Shown: positions 26,167 through 37,365 of the stretch, in pieces
Layout of the letters: each line of letters begins with the position of its first letter
Position numbering within the stretch: the first letter of the stretch is position 1
Source: Sphingomonas crocodyli
Lineage (GTDB): Bacteria > Pseudomonadota > Alphaproteobacteria > Sphingomonadales > Sphingomonadaceae
Reading direction: 5' to 3'
DNA: 64,000 nt
Assembly: GCF_004005865.1 (NCBI RefSeq)
Contig: NZ_SACN01000001.1
Coordinates: forward strand, 744,001 to 808,000
Notes under the pieces: model-generated
What the model was told of the DNA's origin: nothing
The model's database searches: none
Seen by the model: the letters and a program-made list of their open reading frames with translations, nothing else
Program-made: the position numbers and the translations under genes

Positions 26167-27381
26167 TCACAGTGTCCAATCGAGCTGCAACCACAGTTTC
26201 TGCGTGTCGGTGGCGAAGCTTTTGGCCTGATAATCGGCGTAGCGCACCGAAACGGCCGTCCGCTTGCCCAGCTTCGCCGAGAGCAAGGCGTTCCATTCGT
26301 GGCCGTAGTGGGTATCCAGCCGGTCGCTGCGGAAATCGTGATAGACGATCTGCGCGGTAACGCCGGTGAACGGCCCGACCTGCTTCCAGCCATAGCCCGC
26401 GCTGCCATAGAGATCGCGCAAGCCGTTGGGCGGCGTGGCGGCGAGGAACTTGTCGGCCCAGCCGTTGAACTTGAACAGGGTCGAATAGGGTGTCTGGAAG
26501 CTGGTCAGCGCCGCGCCCTTGTCGGCGCCCAGCATCTCATAGCCCCCGCCCAGCTTGAACCCGCGCACGTCGAGCATCAGGTCCGCCAGATAATAATCCG
26601 CCGCATAATCGTTCGGGTTGCGATGATAGTCCGACTGGCGGGCATAGCTGATCTGCCAGGCCAGCTTCGCCGTCTTCGATACGGCGCGGGACCCGGCAAG
26701 ACGGGCGCCATAGGTCTGGCTCGACATGCGGAAACCCTGCATCGCCGCCTCGTCGACATCGACCAGATAGGCGAAGCCGGTCAGCGCGCCGATCGGTGTC
26801 GCATAGGAGATGTTGGCGAAGACGTTGTCGCCCGAAATCGCCTGCTGCCGCGCCGCACGTCCGTCGATGCCCCAGACGGTGCGGACGCTCCACACATAGC
26901 TGATGTCGACCTTTAGTTTGGCGATCGGCGTAATTTCGGCACGCACCCCGTCGAAGGTCTGGCCGTTGTCGCGGAAGGCGACATTGCCGACGAAGCGTTC
27001 GTCATCGAGCGCGATCTTCTGCCGCCCCGCCGTCAGCGTCGCGGCCTTCGTCCTGTACTGAAGCTGCGCAATGTAGAGCGCGACATTTTCCGGGTCGGCG
27101 ACCAGCGGCGTGCGCGTCGCGACGCCGTGCAGCCCGTCATAATAGTTACCCTTGATCGCGAGCGTGCCCTGCGCCTGCACGGTTGCGGACAGCGCGCCGC
27201 TGCTCGCCTGCACCCCGCCGCGCACCCGCGCGGTCAGCGCGTTGGCGGTGTCGGGCAGGCCGTCCTGATCGACATGTTCGTATCGGATGCGCGCTTCGGC
27301 GATGGGCTTGAGTGCGATCCCCTGGGCACAAGCCGGCCCTGCGGCGGCCAGCACGGCCGCCGTTGCGATGATGGTCTTCAT
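26167..27381 (-). CDS. Alginate-export-family outer membrane porin of the nitrate cluster
   Basis: 404 residues from ATG 27381 with a signal peptide ending near PACAQG. The mature part is rich in alternating beta strands with the closing aromatic LWLQLDWTL, as in outer-membrane barrels, and resembles the alginate export family porins often found beside nitrate transporters (IAEARIRYEHVDQDGL; TLTAGRQKIALDDERFVGN). It probably lets nitrate or nitrite across the outer membrane, but its specificity cannot be read from sequence. It is 50 bp downstream of narK and upstream of the nirB leader, on the same strand. Confidence 0.82.
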   Translation of the reverse strand: MKTIIATAAVLAAAGPACAQGIALKPIAEARIRYEHVDQDGLPDTANALTARVRGGVQASSGALSATVQAQGTLAIKGNYYDGLHGVATRTPLVADPENVALYIAQLQYRTKAATLTAGRQKIALDDERFVGNVAFRDNGQTFDGVRAEITPIAKLKVDISYVWSVRTVWGIDGRAARQQAISGDNVFANISYATPIGALTGFAYLVDVDEAAMQGFRMSSQTYGARLAGSRAVSKTAKLAWQISYARQSDYHRNPNDYAADYYLADLMLDVRGFKLGGGYEMLGADKGAALTSFQTPYSTLFKFNGWADKFLAATPPNGLRDLYGSAGYGWKQVGPFTGVTAQIVYHDFRSDRLDTHYGHEWNALLSAKLGKRTAVSVRYADYQAKSFATDTQKLWLQLDWTL

Positions 27382-27431
27382 TCCCGTCCCCCACGGAAAA
27401 TGGGCGGGCGCGCGGCCCGCCCGTGCGGCCT

Positions 27432-28670
27432 TCAGATGCGGACGCCGTCCAGCGCCGCGCTCCAGGTCGTGCGCCACCGGCGCTTGATCAAAGCGAGCGA
27501 CAGGAAGGCGATCACCGCCAGCCCCGCGAAGATCAGGAAGCCGGGCTGGTAAGAACCGCTCAACTGCTTGGCGAAGCCGAGCGAGGAGGCGAGGTAGAAG
27601 CCGCCAATGCCGCCCGCCATGCCGACCAGCCCGGTCATCACGCCGATCTCGTCCCGGAAACGCTGCGGCACCAATTGGAACACCGCGCCATTGCCTGCGC
27701 CCAGCGCCAGCATCGCGACGACGAAGGTGCCCAGCGCGGCCTCCAGCGTCGGCGCCATGCTGACGCCCGCCAGCGCGATCGCTGCGACCACATAGACCGC
27801 CGACAGCATCTTCACGCCGCCGATCTTGTCGGCCAGCGCGCCGCCGACCGGGCGGATCAGCGAACCCGCGAACACGCAGGCGGCGGTCGCATAGCCCGCC
27901 ATGATCGTGGTCAGCCCGAACTGATCGGTGAAATAGATTGGCAGCGAGGCGGCCAGGCCGACGAACCCGCCGAAGGTGACGCTGTAGAACAGCATCAGCC
28001 ACCAGGCGTCAGCCTGCTTGAGCGGCTGGAAATAGGCCGACAGCGGCTTGGCCGGCGGTGCGTTCGGCGCATCCTTCGCCATGATCATATAGGCGACGAA
28101 CACGATCGTCAGCGGGATGCAGGCAAGGCCCAGCACCGCATTCCATCCGAACAATTTGGCGAGGATCGGCGCGAACAGCGAGGCGAGCACCGTGCCCGAA
28201 TTGCCCATGCCGGCAATGCCCATCGCTTTGCCCTGATGCTCGGGCGGATACCAGCGGCTGGCCAGCGGCAGCGCGATCGCGAAACTGGCGCCCGCAAAGC
28301 CCAGCACGACGCCCAGCGCCAGCGTGCCCGCGAAGCTCGACACGCCCATCGCCCACGCAATGGCGAGGCCGACGATCACGATCACCTGGCTGATCGCGCC
28401 CGACCGTTTCGGCCCGATCCGATCGACCAGCAGCCCGTTGACGAGGCGCAGGATCGCGCCCGCGAGCGTCGGCGTCGCGACCATCAGCCCCTTTTGCGCG
28501 GGCGTGAGGCCCAGCGCGGCGGCGATGTCCGGACCCAACGGGCCCAGCAGCACCCATACCATGAAGGCCAGATCGAAATACAAAAAGGCGGCGATCAGCG
28601 TGGGCTTATGCCCCGCATCCCAGAAGCCGCGCGGCGGCGAGTCCAGATCGTCCCAATATGCCGTAGCCAT
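27432..28670 (-). CDS. narK: MFS nitrate/nitrite transporter (NarK/NasA-permease family)
   Basis: 412 residues from ATG 28670, with twelve predicted helices. Nitrate-transporter signatures are present: GMGNSGTVLA in helix 5 and GAGNGAVFQLVPQRF followed by GLVGMAGGIGGFYLA in helices 10-11. Helix 2 has the conserved arginine context (TLAGAILRLVNGLLVDRIGPKR). It imports nitrate, and perhaps exports nitrite, across the inner membrane. It follows an ANTAR-type leader with an intrinsic terminator and so should need NasT. A start at 28685 is possible, but 28670 has the better ribosome site (GGGGGT). Confidence 0.92.
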   Translation of the reverse strand: MATAYWDDLDSPPRGFWDAGHKPTLIAAFLYFDLAFMVWVLLGPLGPDIAAALGLTPAQKGLMVATPTLAGAILRLVNGLLVDRIGPKRSGAISQVIVIVGLAIAWAMGVSSFAGTLALGVVLGFAGASFAIALPLASRWYPPEHQGKAMGIAGMGNSGTVLASLFAPILAKLFGWNAVLGLACIPLTIVFVAYMIMAKDAPNAPPAKPLSAYFQPLKQADAWWLMLFYSVTFGGFVGLAASLPIYFTDQFGLTTIMAGYATAACVFAGSLIRPVGGALADKIGGVKMLSAVYVVAAIALAGVSMAPTLEAALGTFVVAMLALGAGNGAVFQLVPQRFRDEIGVMTGLVGMAGGIGGFYLASSLGFAKQLSGSYQPGFLIFAGLAVIAFLSLALIKRRWRTTWSAALDGVRI

Positions 28671-28698
28671 GACGGATACCCCCAATATCGTGAAAACG

Positions 28699-28745
28699 AA
28701 AAAAGCCGCTCTCCAGCCTCGCGCATTGCGGACTGGACAGCGGCT
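28699..28745 (-). terminator. Intrinsic terminator in the narK leader
   Basis: Minus-strand stem AGCCGCTGTCCAG (28733-28745) pairs with CTGGAGAGCGGCT (28704-28716) with a single G-G mismatch, and is followed by TTTTTT (28699-28704). It ends 29 bp before the narK start. Its 5' arm is shared with antiterminator hairpin P2. Confidence 0.88.
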
Positions 28746-28853
28746 CTGCTGTCGTCGGTGGAGGGCGGATCCCTACGTTGGGACGGCCTCCTCTGGGCGC
28801 GCTTCGTCGCGCGACCCACAAAAGCTGGCGGAAATCGCCGTTTCTCGCAAGTG
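28736..28853 (-). promoter_or_regulatory. ANTAR (NasT) antiterminator leader of narK
   Basis: On the minus strand, hairpin P1 is TCCC-AACGTA-GGGA (28770-28783) and P2 is GACAGC-AGAGCC-GCTGTC (28736-28753). Both have six-base loops with A at 1 and G at 4. P2 overlaps the 5' arm of the terminator (28733-28745). This is the canonical architecture bound by NasT. A block at 28831-28853 (minus strand: CACTTG, GAGAA, CGGCG, TTTC) recurs at 26126-26147 before the nirB leader and may mark the promoter or a regulator site. Confidence 0.85.
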
Positions 28854-28860
28854 CAAAAAA

Positions 28861-30078
28861 CTAATCCGGGGGAATCGCGGCTAAGCCCTTGAGATAACCG
28901 GTCACATCCTGCGGATCGAAGGCGCGGCCATCGAAAAATCGGTCCGGGCCGAGGGTCAGCGCGCCTTCATGCGCACCCACCGCCGTCGGCGTGGACAAGG
29001 CGCCTTCCACCTTCATGCTCGCCCCCGGCATCGGCAGCCCCGACCCCGCCAGCGCGCGGCGATAGATATCCGATCGGAAGACGTCGGCGGCGCGCCGTTC
29101 ATTGTCTTCATCCGCCTCCGCCATGTTCCAGCGGACGAGCTGCGAGTAGATCCAGAGCGCCTGGCTGCGCCACGGGAAGTTTGCGGCTTCGCGCTGAAAC
29201 AGCATGAAATCGGGTACCGTCACCGGTGGCTCGCCATGCCGCAGCACCATCTGCCCGGTCAGCGCGGGCATCAGTTCGGCGGCGGGCCGACCGACATATC
29301 CGGGCCTTTCGAGCAGTTCGGCCAGTTCGGCATGATTGGCGGGATCGTCACACCAGATGGCGGCACGCGCGAGCGCGGGCAGCAGCCGGTCGATCGTCTC
29401 GGCCTGCGCCTCGATCCAGTCGGCGCGGAAGGCCAGCACCTTCTCGACGCCGCGTTGCCAGATGCGTGATCCGGCCGCGACGATCTCTCCCAGCCCCTCG
29501 GCAACCGCGACGCTGCCCCACGGTTCGCCGGCGATGAAGCCATCGATCTCGCCCGCGCGCATCGCCTCGACCATCAGCGACGGGGGCAGCACGCGCAGCG
29601 TCACGTCGCGATCGGCATCGACGCCTGCGGTCGCCAGCCAGTATCGCAGCATCAGCGCATGGCACGAGAAACGGTGGACGATGCCGATCACCGGCTTGCG
29701 CCGATGCAGTCCGATCGCGCCCGCAAAGTCATGCGCGGCGGCGATCGGATCGGCGAGACGGCGGACCGGATCGGGATCGAGCGCGGCAGCGAAATCGCTC
29801 GCCATCGCCAGCGCATTGCCATTGACGTTGAGCTTGAACGGAGCCGCCAGTGCGGCCGGATGCTGGCTGAGCCCCAACGTCACCGCGATCGCGAGCGGGG
29901 CGAGCATGTGCGCCGCCTGTACCTGTCCGTAGACCAACCGGTCGCGCGCCGTGGCCCACGATGTCGTGCGGACCAGATCGAGCGCGATGCCCGCCTCCTC
30001 GGCAAAACCCTTCTCGCGCGCGGCGATCAGGACCGCACTGTCGGTCAGCGGCAGGAAGGCGATCGAAATGGGGGTCAT
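28861..30078 (-). CDS. nasS: Nitrate/nitrite sensor NasS (NrtA-like, cytoplasmic)
   Basis: 405 residues resembling the nitrate-binding protein NrtA but without a signal peptide, as known for NasS. Conserved parts include the N-terminal ISIAFLPLTDSAVLIAA, GQVQAAHMLAPLAIA, IGIVHRFSCHALMLRYWLA, MVEAMRAGEIDGFIAGEPWGS and ANFPWRSQALWIYSQLVRW. In related bacteria NasS holds NasT inactive until nitrate or nitrite binds. The start overlaps the nasT stop (ATGA), so the two are made together. Confidence 0.93.
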   Translation of the reverse strand: MTPISIAFLPLTDSAVLIAAREKGFAEEAGIALDLVRTTSWATARDRLVYGQVQAAHMLAPLAIAVTLGLSQHPAALAAPFKLNVNGNALAMASDFAAALDPDPVRRLADPIAAAHDFAGAIGLHRRKPVIGIVHRFSCHALMLRYWLATAGVDADRDVTLRVLPPSLMVEAMRAGEIDGFIAGEPWGSVAVAEGLGEIVAAGSRIWQRGVEKVLAFRADWIEAQAETIDRLLPALARAAIWCDDPANHAELAELLERPGYVGRPAAELMPALTGQMVLRHGEPPVTVPDFMLFQREAANFPWRSQALWIYSQLVRWNMAEADEDNERRAADVFRSDIYRRALAGSGLPMPGASMKVEGALSTPTAVGAHEGALTLGPDRFFDGRAFDPQDVTGYLKGLAAIPPD

Positions 30079-30656
30079 TCGCTGCCTCCCAGCAGGCTGC
30101 TCGCCGTTATCAGCGCCTCGGCGACGTCGACGATCCGGCGCCCCTGGTTCATCGCGGTCGATCGCAGCAGGGTATAGGCGGCCGGCTCGTCGAGGCCGCG
30201 GGTCTTCATCAGGATCGCCTTGGCGCGATCGATCGTCTTGCGATCGGCCAGCGCGGTGCGCGCCTCGTCCAGATCCGCCTGCATCTTGGCGAACGCGTTG
30301 AAGCGGCGGATCGCGAGATCGAGGATCGGCTTCACCCGTTCCTTGCGCAGCCCGTCGACCACATAGGCCGAAACCCCCGCGTCGATCGCTGCGCCGATCA
30401 TCGTGTCGTCCGATTGATCGACGAACATCGCGATCGGCCGTGCGAGCGCCCGGCTGACCGCCAGCATCTCTTCCAGCGTGTCGCGGCTGGGGCTGCCCAG
30501 ATCCATCAGCACCACATCGGGCGCCATGCGTTCGAGCTTCGCGACGAAGGCGCCGTGCGGCGGCACGACATGGATATCGTCATAGCCTGCCTCGCGCAGC
30601 CCGTCCTCCAGAACGGTCGCCCGCAGCCCGCTATCGTCGACGATCGCGATCCTCAA
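30075..30656 (-). CDS. nasT: ANTAR-domain antitermination response regulator NasT
   Basis: About 193 residues. An N-terminal receiver-like domain (IAIVDDSGLRATVLEDGL, VVLMDLGSPSRD) is followed by a C-terminal ANTAR domain (IDRAKAILMKTRGLDEPAAYTLLRSTAMNQGRRIVDVAEAL), which binds paired hexaloop hairpins in RNA. Only TTG starts are available: 30656 has GGGGGA five bases upstream, while a TTG at 30668 adds four residues. It should act on the two leaders at 28736-28853 and 25998-26147. It heads the nitrate cluster, 123 bp downstream of acs on the same strand. Confidence 0.93.
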   Translation of the reverse strand: MRIAIVDDSGLRATVLEDGLREAGYDDIHVVPPHGAFVAKLERMAPDVVLMDLGSPSRDTLEEMLAVSRALARPIAMFVDQSDDTMIGAAIDAGVSAYVVDGLRKERVKPILDLAIRRFNAFAKMQADLDEARTALADRKTIDRAKAILMKTRGLDEPAAYTLLRSTAMNQGRRIVDVAEALITASSLLGGSE

Positions 30657-30778
30657 CGCTTCCCCCAAAACGCGAATGCGCGAGACCTATGGTCGAACGG
30701 CGGCCTTGAGACAATCATGCCTCTAGGAAAAGTCGCTAATTGGGGAGGATTGGACGTCAGGCGCCTGTAATCGACGGG

Positions 30779-32713
<1,935 letters not shown>

Positions 32714-32723
32714 GTCTTTCCCT

Positions 32724-34718
32724 TCATCCTTCGAAGCGCAGGCCCGCCCACAGCGTGCGTGGCGTGCCCAGATCGATCGATCCGCCCGCGTTGCGCGTCT
32801 GCACCTTGGTATCGAACAGGTTCTCGACCCGCGCGACGAGGCGCAGGCCGTGTGCCAGCGGCACCGTGGCGACCCCGTCGACCGTCAGCGCGCTGCGCAG
32901 CCTGTCGACCTGCAGATCATCCTCATATTGCCGTGAGATGTAGCGGATCGTGGCCGACAGCATCGGCCCGCGCGCCGGCTCCCACGCCACCGTCGCTGTC
33001 GCTGCGTGGCGCGGGCTCTGCGCGGGGGCGAAGCCGTCGAACGGCTGGCCGGGCGCATCGACCTCGGCATGGCTGTAGGCATAGGAGGCCGAGAGATGGA
33101 ATGCGTGCTTGCGCCATCCGGCCGTCAGCTCGACGCCATTGGCGACGACCGCATCGACATTGCGGCGCTGGCGTAGATTGGTGCCGATCGTGACATTGGC
33201 GATCGCGTTGTCGAGCCGGTTGTGGAATGCGGTTGCGCTCAGGTTCAGCCCTTCGGCCGGGGTCAGGTCGATCCCGGCTTCGATGCCCTTGAGCTTTTCA
33301 AGGGCGAGCGCGGCATTGGCCTGGGTCGTGATCGGAACGACGGTGAATGGGCGATAGAGTTCGTTGAGGGTGGGTAGGCGGAAGCCTGTATAGCCGGCCC
33401 CGCGCAGCGCGATCGCATCCGACAATCGGTAGAGCAGGCCCGCGCGCGTCGACACCGCCCAGCCATCCCGATCGGCGAAGCGATTGTCCGCGGTCGATAC
33501 GCCCGCGGCGGTGGCCGCGTGGAAATAGCCGTCGACGATCCGCCAGCGATCGGCGCGCAGCCCACCGGTCAGGACGAGCCGGCCCAGCGTCCAGTCATCC
33601 TCGACGAAGAGGCCCGTCGTGCTCTGGTCGCCCCCGGCACGCCGCCGCGCGGTCAGCGCTCCGGTCGTGGCATTATAGGCATCCTCGAACATCGTCCCGT
33701 TGGCGAAGCGGCCGTCGATGCCGATGCGTAGCACATGCGCCGCGCCGACCGGCGGGCGCAGTTCGATCTTGCCGCCGAGGCCGGTCGCAGGCGTATGGCG
33801 CTGATCGAGCGAGCGGCGGAAGGTCGTGGAACTGATCACGACATTGGCGAAGTTGCGAAGCTGCGCATAAGCCAGCGCATCGACCTGCCAATCGCCATGC
33901 GCGACGAGGCGGATGCTCGCATCCTGCCCTTCGCTGAGGCTGTCGGCCCCGGCGAAGCGCAAGGTGCGCGTGTCGCGAAAGGCGAGGCCGCGCACCTGCA
34001 ATTCCATGTCGTCGGACAGCGGCGCGACGGCGCGCGCGCCGATCGACCAGCTATCGTAACGGGCTGGCACGGTTGCGGCGACGCGCTGTGCGACGGGCGT
34101 GGTCTGAAAACCATCGCCGCGATCCCAACGCCCCGACAGCGACAGGAAACCGCCGCCGACTTCGGGTGAAATGCTCGCGCTCAATTCGGTCGCGTCGCGG
34201 CTGCCGTAAAGAGCTGAAGCGGCAATGGCGGGCAATTGATCGCGCCCGGCGCTCGTCAGTTCGATCGTGCCGGCGACGGCGCCCGCACCGAAGGCGCCAT
34301 TGCCGCCACCGCGCGTCACGCGGATCTGGCCGATGCGATCGGGGGTGATCGCGCTGAACGGAATATAGCCGAAGAAGGGATCGCCCATCGGCACGCCATC
34401 GAGCAGGATCAGCGTTCGGCTCGACGCATTGCCGCCCAGCGCGCGCAGCGTTGCTCCCTGCGCGGAAGGGTTGGCCGATCGGCTGTCCGATCGGCGGAAC
34501 TGCTGAAAACCGGCGACGTCGGTCAGGACATTTTCGATTCGCCCGGATGCGGCGTTGGTCAGGCGGTTGCGATCGATCGTCACCGATCCGTAAGCGGGCA
34601 TGCCGGGCGTCTGCGACAGCCCCTTGCCCAGCACGACGATGTCGGCGCCGGCATCCTCATCCTCCGCCCGCACGGCGGTGGGGGCGATGGCGAGCATCAG
34701 GAAAATGAAGCCGCGCAT
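32724..34718 (-). CDS. TonB-dependent outer membrane receptor of the ethanol cluster
   Basis: 664 residues from ATG 34718. Signal peptide ([17 protein letters not shown]), then a plug domain ([71 protein letters not shown]) and a 22-strand-type barrel ending in LWAGLRFEG. The plug is BtuB-like. No cobalamin riboswitch is seen upstream. Because it is cotranscribed with acs inside a quinoprotein cluster that lacks PQQ synthesis genes, PQQ uptake is an attractive guess, by analogy with the E. coli PQQ receptor PqqU. The substrate is unproven. Confidence 0.88.
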   Translation of the reverse strand: MRGFIFLMLAIAPTAVRAEDEDAGADIVVLGKGLSQTPGMPAYGSVTIDRNRLTNAASGRIENVLTDVAGFQQFRRSDSRSANPSAQGATLRALGGNASSRTLILLDGVPMGDPFFGYIPFSAITPDRIGQIRVTRGGGNGAFGAGAVAGTIELTSAGRDQLPAIAASALYGSRDATELSASISPEVGGGFLSLSGRWDRGDGFQTTPVAQRVAATVPARYDSWSIGARAVAPLSDDMELQVRGLAFRDTRTLRFAGADSLSEGQDASIRLVAHGDWQVDALAYAQLRNFANVVISSTTFRRSLDQRHTPATGLGGKIELRPPVGAAHVLRIGIDGRFANGTMFEDAYNATTGALTARRRAGGDQSTTGLFVEDDWTLGRLVLTGGLRADRWRIVDGYFHAATAAGVSTADNRFADRDGWAVSTRAGLLYRLSDAIALRGAGYTGFRLPTLNELYRPFTVVPITTQANAALALEKLKGIEAGIDLTPAEGLNLSATAFHNRLDNAIANVTIGTNLRQRRNVDAVVANGVELTAGWRKHAFHLSASYAYSHAEVDAPGQPFDGFAPAQSPRHAATATVAWEPARGPMLSATIRYISRQYEDDLQVDRLRSALTVDGVATVPLAHGLRLVARVENLFDTKVQTRNAGGSIDLGTPRTLWAGLRFEG

Positions 34719-34806
34719 CTTATCCCCCCCCCCTGTTTCCCTTCGCCCCGTGCCATCCGCGGAGCATTGGCCCTTTCCGATAAAAGGGCGTGGGCGGTGC
34801 GTCGCC

Positions 34807-34819
34807 TGTACCAAAGGAC
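34807..34819 (-). promoter_or_regulatory. Alcohol-regulon motif, copy before the TonB receptor-acs operon
   Basis: Minus strand GTCCTTTGGTACA, 88 bp upstream of the receptor start. It matches the copies at 35651, 43756 and 48135 in the same orientation relative to the gene. It may be a response-regulator site or an extended -10 element (TGG before TACA). Confidence 0.55.
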
Positions 34820-34832
34820 GACGCGCCGTCCG

Positions 34833-35135
34833 TCAGGCGTCCTTTGCGAGCATCGGCTGCGGCGCGATGTCGGTGAAGTTGGGCAGATCGCCGAACACCG
34901 CCTCGGCTTCGACCGAGCCCAGGGCGGCCTCGATCGACGCCTTGTCGCGAAAGGCGAGCAAGGCGATCGCCGCGAAGGGCGCATCGGCCTGATCAGGCAG
35001 CAGCGCCGATGCGTCGGTCAGGCCGTGCGCGGCCCATTTCGCGCGGACGAGCGGGATGTGGGTGGCGAGATAATAATCGGCGTCGAAACGCGCGTTCGGC
35101 GTCGACGGATAGGTCACGACGAGCTTGGCCATCAT
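34833..35135 (-). CDS. EthD-family protein
   Basis: About 99 residues, a dimeric alpha-beta barrel type protein: MAKLVVTYPSTPNARFDADYYLATHIPLVRAKW contains the FD-x-YY-x-x-HIPL pattern of EthD. It is named after ethyl tert-butyl ether degradation but its activity is unclear; other members are small oxygenases or chaperones. ATG codons lie at 35135 (ATGA overlap with the pseudoazurin stop) and 35132. Cotranscribed with pseudoazurin in the alcohol oxidation cluster. Confidence 0.8.
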   Translation of the reverse strand: MMAKLVVTYPSTPNARFDADYYLATHIPLVRAKWAAHGLTDASALLPDQADAPFAAIALLAFRDKASIEAALGSVEAEAVFGDLPNFTDIAPQPMLAKDA

Positions 35136-35569
35136 TTCACCTGTGCGAGAAGGGGCGTCATCCGCTTGGCGGCGAGGCCGGGGAGCTTGACGGTCTTCGC
35201 CGCCGCGATGTTGGCCGGCTTCCCGGCCTGCACAAGCGCAACCATGCCCATCGAATAATGGGGCTTGCACTTGATCCCATAGACGCCGGGCTTGTCGAGC
35301 TTCAGCGTCATTTCCTGGTTCATCCCGCCGACCGTGTGGGCGACGCCTTCGGGCATCATCCCCTCGATCGTCTCGGCATTGTGGCTCTTGTCGGTGGGGA
35401 CGAAGTGGACGGTATCGCCGACGGCCGCCTTCACGAAGGCAGGCTCGAACACCATCATCCCGTCCTTGCCCATATTCTTCATCTGCACGGTGATGTCCTT
35501 GGCGGCGGCGGGTGCCGCCACGAAGCCGGCGCCCACGACGGCGGCCAGGACCAATTGGGGGAAGCGCAT
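35132..35569 (-). CDS. Pseudoazurin (blue copper electron carrier)
   Basis: 145 residues from ATG 35569 with a signal peptide ending near APAAAKD. The type 1 copper ligands are H63 (KSHNAE), C101, H104 and M109 (CKPHYSMGM), with the C-x2-H-x4-M spacing of pseudoazurins. A soluble periplasmic electron carrier; placement opposite the aldehyde dehydrogenase gene suggests a role between the quinoprotein alcohol dehydrogenase or cytochrome c550 and the terminal oxidase. The promoter region (35570-35751) is shared with the divergent aldehyde dehydrogenase gene. Confidence 0.9.
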   Translation of the reverse strand: MRFPQLVLAAVVGAGFVAAPAAAKDITVQMKNMGKDGMMVFEPAFVKAAVGDTVHFVPTDKSHNAETIEGMMPEGVAHTVGGMNQEMTLKLDKPGVYGIKCKPHYSMGMVALVQAGKPANIAAAKTVKLPGLAAKRMTPLLAQVK

Positions 35570-35650
35570 TTCCGATCTCTCCGAACCATTTTTGGCCGCG
35601 TGCGGCGGCGTCGGCAGGAAGAACACACGCTTCATTCGCGGCGCGCTATT

Positions 35651-35664
35651 GCCCCTTGGTACAA
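35651..35664 (+). promoter_or_regulatory. Alcohol-regulon motif, copy before the aldehyde dehydrogenase operon
   Basis: GCCCCTTGGTACAA, ending 87 bp upstream of the aldehyde dehydrogenase start. It continues into TGG so that TGGTACAAT could also be read as an extended -10 element. Confidence 0.55.
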
Positions 35665-35751
35665 TGGCGTCGGCCGTCGACTGCCGCGCATCATCATCAC
35701 CGGGATTCGTGCCGCCGCCATGCCGCGGGCCGGACATAAGGAGATGAAGAG

Positions 35752-37272
35752 ATGCTGCAGCAGGCGATCGAGCAACTGAAGGGCGATGTCGCCATCCGCT
35801 CGAAATACGACAATTTCATCGGCGGCGATTGGGTCGCTCCGGTTCAGGGCCGCTACTTCGACAATCCGTCGCCGATCACCGGCAAGACGGTGTGCAGCAT
35901 CGCGCGCTCGTCGGCCGAGGATATCGAACTGGCGCTCGATGCTGCGCACAAGGCGAAGGAAAGCTGGGGTCGCACCTCGCCCGCCGACCGCGCCCGCATC
36001 CTCAACCTGATGGCCGATCGGATGGAGGCGAAGCTCGATCTTCTCGCGCTGGTTGAGACGATCGACAACGGCAAGCCGATCCGCGAGACGACCGCCGCCG
36101 ACATTCCGCTGGCGATCGACCATTTCCGCTATTTCGCCGGGTGCCTGCGCGCGCAGGAAGGATCGATCGCCGAGATCGATCACGATACCGTCGCCTATCA
36201 TTATCACGAGCCACTGGGCGTCGTCGGCCAGATCATCCCGTGGAACTTCCCGATCCTGATGGCGGTGTGGAAGCTGGCCCCGGCGCTCGCCGCCGGCAAC
36301 TGCGTCGTCCTCAAGCCCGCTGAACAGACCCCGCTGTCGATCATGGTGCTGATGGACGTGATCGGCGATCTGCTGCCGCCGGGCGTGCTCAACGTCGTCA
36401 ACGGCTTCGGTATCGAAGCGGGCAAGCCGCTTGCGCAGAACAAGCGGATCGCCAAGATCGCCTTCACCGGGGAGACGACCACCGGCCGTCTGATCATGCA
36501 ATATGCGACCGAAAATCTGATCCCGGTCACGCTGGAACTCGGCGGCAAATCGCCCAACATCTTCTTCGCCGACGTGATGGCCGAGGATGACGACTTCCTC
36601 GACAAGGCGGTCGAAGGCTTCACCATGTTCGCGCTCAATCAGGGTGAGATTTGCACCTGCCCCAGCCGCGCGCTGATCCAGGAATCCATCTACGACAGGT
36701 TCATGGAGAAGTGCATCGCCCGCGTGCAGGCGATCCGCGCGGGCAGCCCGCTCGACATGTCGACGATGATCGGCGCGCAGGCGTCGAACGATCAGCTTGA
36801 GAAGATCCTGTCCTATATCGACATCGGCCGGGACGAGGGCGCCAAGGTGCTGACCGGCGGCGCGCGCGCCACGCTCGGCGGCGAGCTGACCGACGGCTAT
36901 TATGTCCAGCCGACGATCCTGCAGGGGCACAACAAGATGCGCGTGTTCCAGGAGGAGATTTTCGGCCCGGTCGTCGCCGCGACGACCTTCAAGGATGCCG
37001 ATGACGCGCTCGCGATCGCCAACGACACGCTTTACGGTCTGGGCGCCGGCGTCTGGACCCGCGACGGAACCCGCGCCTACCGCATGGGCCGCGGCATTCA
37101 GGCGGGCCGCGTGTGGACCAACTGCTACCACGCTTATCCGGCCCACGCGGCCTTCGGCGGCTACAAACAGTCGGGCATCGGGCGCGAGACCCACAAGATG
37201 ATGCTCGATCATTATCAGCAGACCAAGAATCTGCTCGTCAGCTACAGCCCCAAGGCACTGGGCTTCTTCTAA
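35752..37272 (+). CDS. exaC: NAD-dependent acetaldehyde dehydrogenase (ExaC/AldB-like)
   Basis: 506 residues. The ALDH signatures are complete: [31 protein letters not shown] with the general-base glutamate, and the nucleophile C301 in [11 protein letters not shown]. The length and the [21 protein letters not shown] end match the ExaC/AldB group that works with quinoprotein ethanol dehydrogenases. It oxidises acetaldehyde to acetate. Ribosome site AAGGAG before ATG 35752. First gene of an operon with DUF779, DUF3422, nosP and nahK homologues, which makes signalling genes part of the aldehyde operon. Confidence 0.93.
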   Translation: MLQQAIEQLKGDVAIRSKYDNFIGGDWVAPVQGRYFDNPSPITGKTVCSIARSSAEDIELALDAAHKAKESWGRTSPADRARILNLMADRMEAKLDLLALVETIDNGKPIRETTAADIPLAIDHFRYFAGCLRAQEGSIAEIDHDTVAYHYHEPLGVVGQIIPWNFPILMAVWKLAPALAAGNCVVLKPAEQTPLSIMVLMDVIGDLLPPGVLNVVNGFGIEAGKPLAQNKRIAKIAFTGETTTGRLIMQYATENLIPVTLELGGKSPNIFFADVMAEDDDFLDKAVEGFTMFALNQGEICTCPSRALIQESIYDRFMEKCIARVQAIRAGSPLDMSTMIGAQASNDQLEKILSYIDIGRDEGAKVLTGGARATLGGELTDGYYVQPTILQGHNKMRVFQEEIFGPVVAATTFKDADDALAIANDTLYGLGAGVWTRDGTRAYRMGRGIQAGRVWTNCYHAYPAHAAFGGYKQSGIGRETHKMMLDHYQQTKNLLVSYSPKALGFF

Positions 37273-37320
37273 GACTCCGTGTGTCCGGCAACTGCCCTCT
37301 CTCGAGACGGACGCAAACTT

Positions 37321-37342
37321 GCGGCGGGCTTCGGCCCGCCGC
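37321..37342 (+). terminator. GC-rich UUCG hairpin after the aldehyde dehydrogenase gene
   Basis: Perfect 9-bp stem GCGGCGGGC-TTCG-GCCCGCCGC in the 93-bp gap before the DUF779 gene. The following sequence is CTCTCCTT, not a T-run, so it may be a partial terminator or an mRNA end-protecting hairpin that keeps downstream gene levels below exaC. Confidence 0.5.
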
Positions 37343-37365
37343 CTCTCCTTGATCGGAGATCGATC

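Noticed and set aside
27382..28002. N-terminal extension of the nitrate-cluster porin into narK
   Set aside because: It is a shadow of narK in another frame; the true start at 27381 begins a signal peptide.
28754..28759. ACCGAC as the loop of hairpin P2 in the narK leader
   Set aside because: The flanks CCCTCC and GACAGC do not pair. GACAGC-AGAGCC-GCTGTC pairs fully and overlaps the terminator, so it is the better P2.
34719..34832. Cobalamin riboswitch before the TonB receptor
   Set aside because: No B12-box-like conserved sequence is visible in the short leader.
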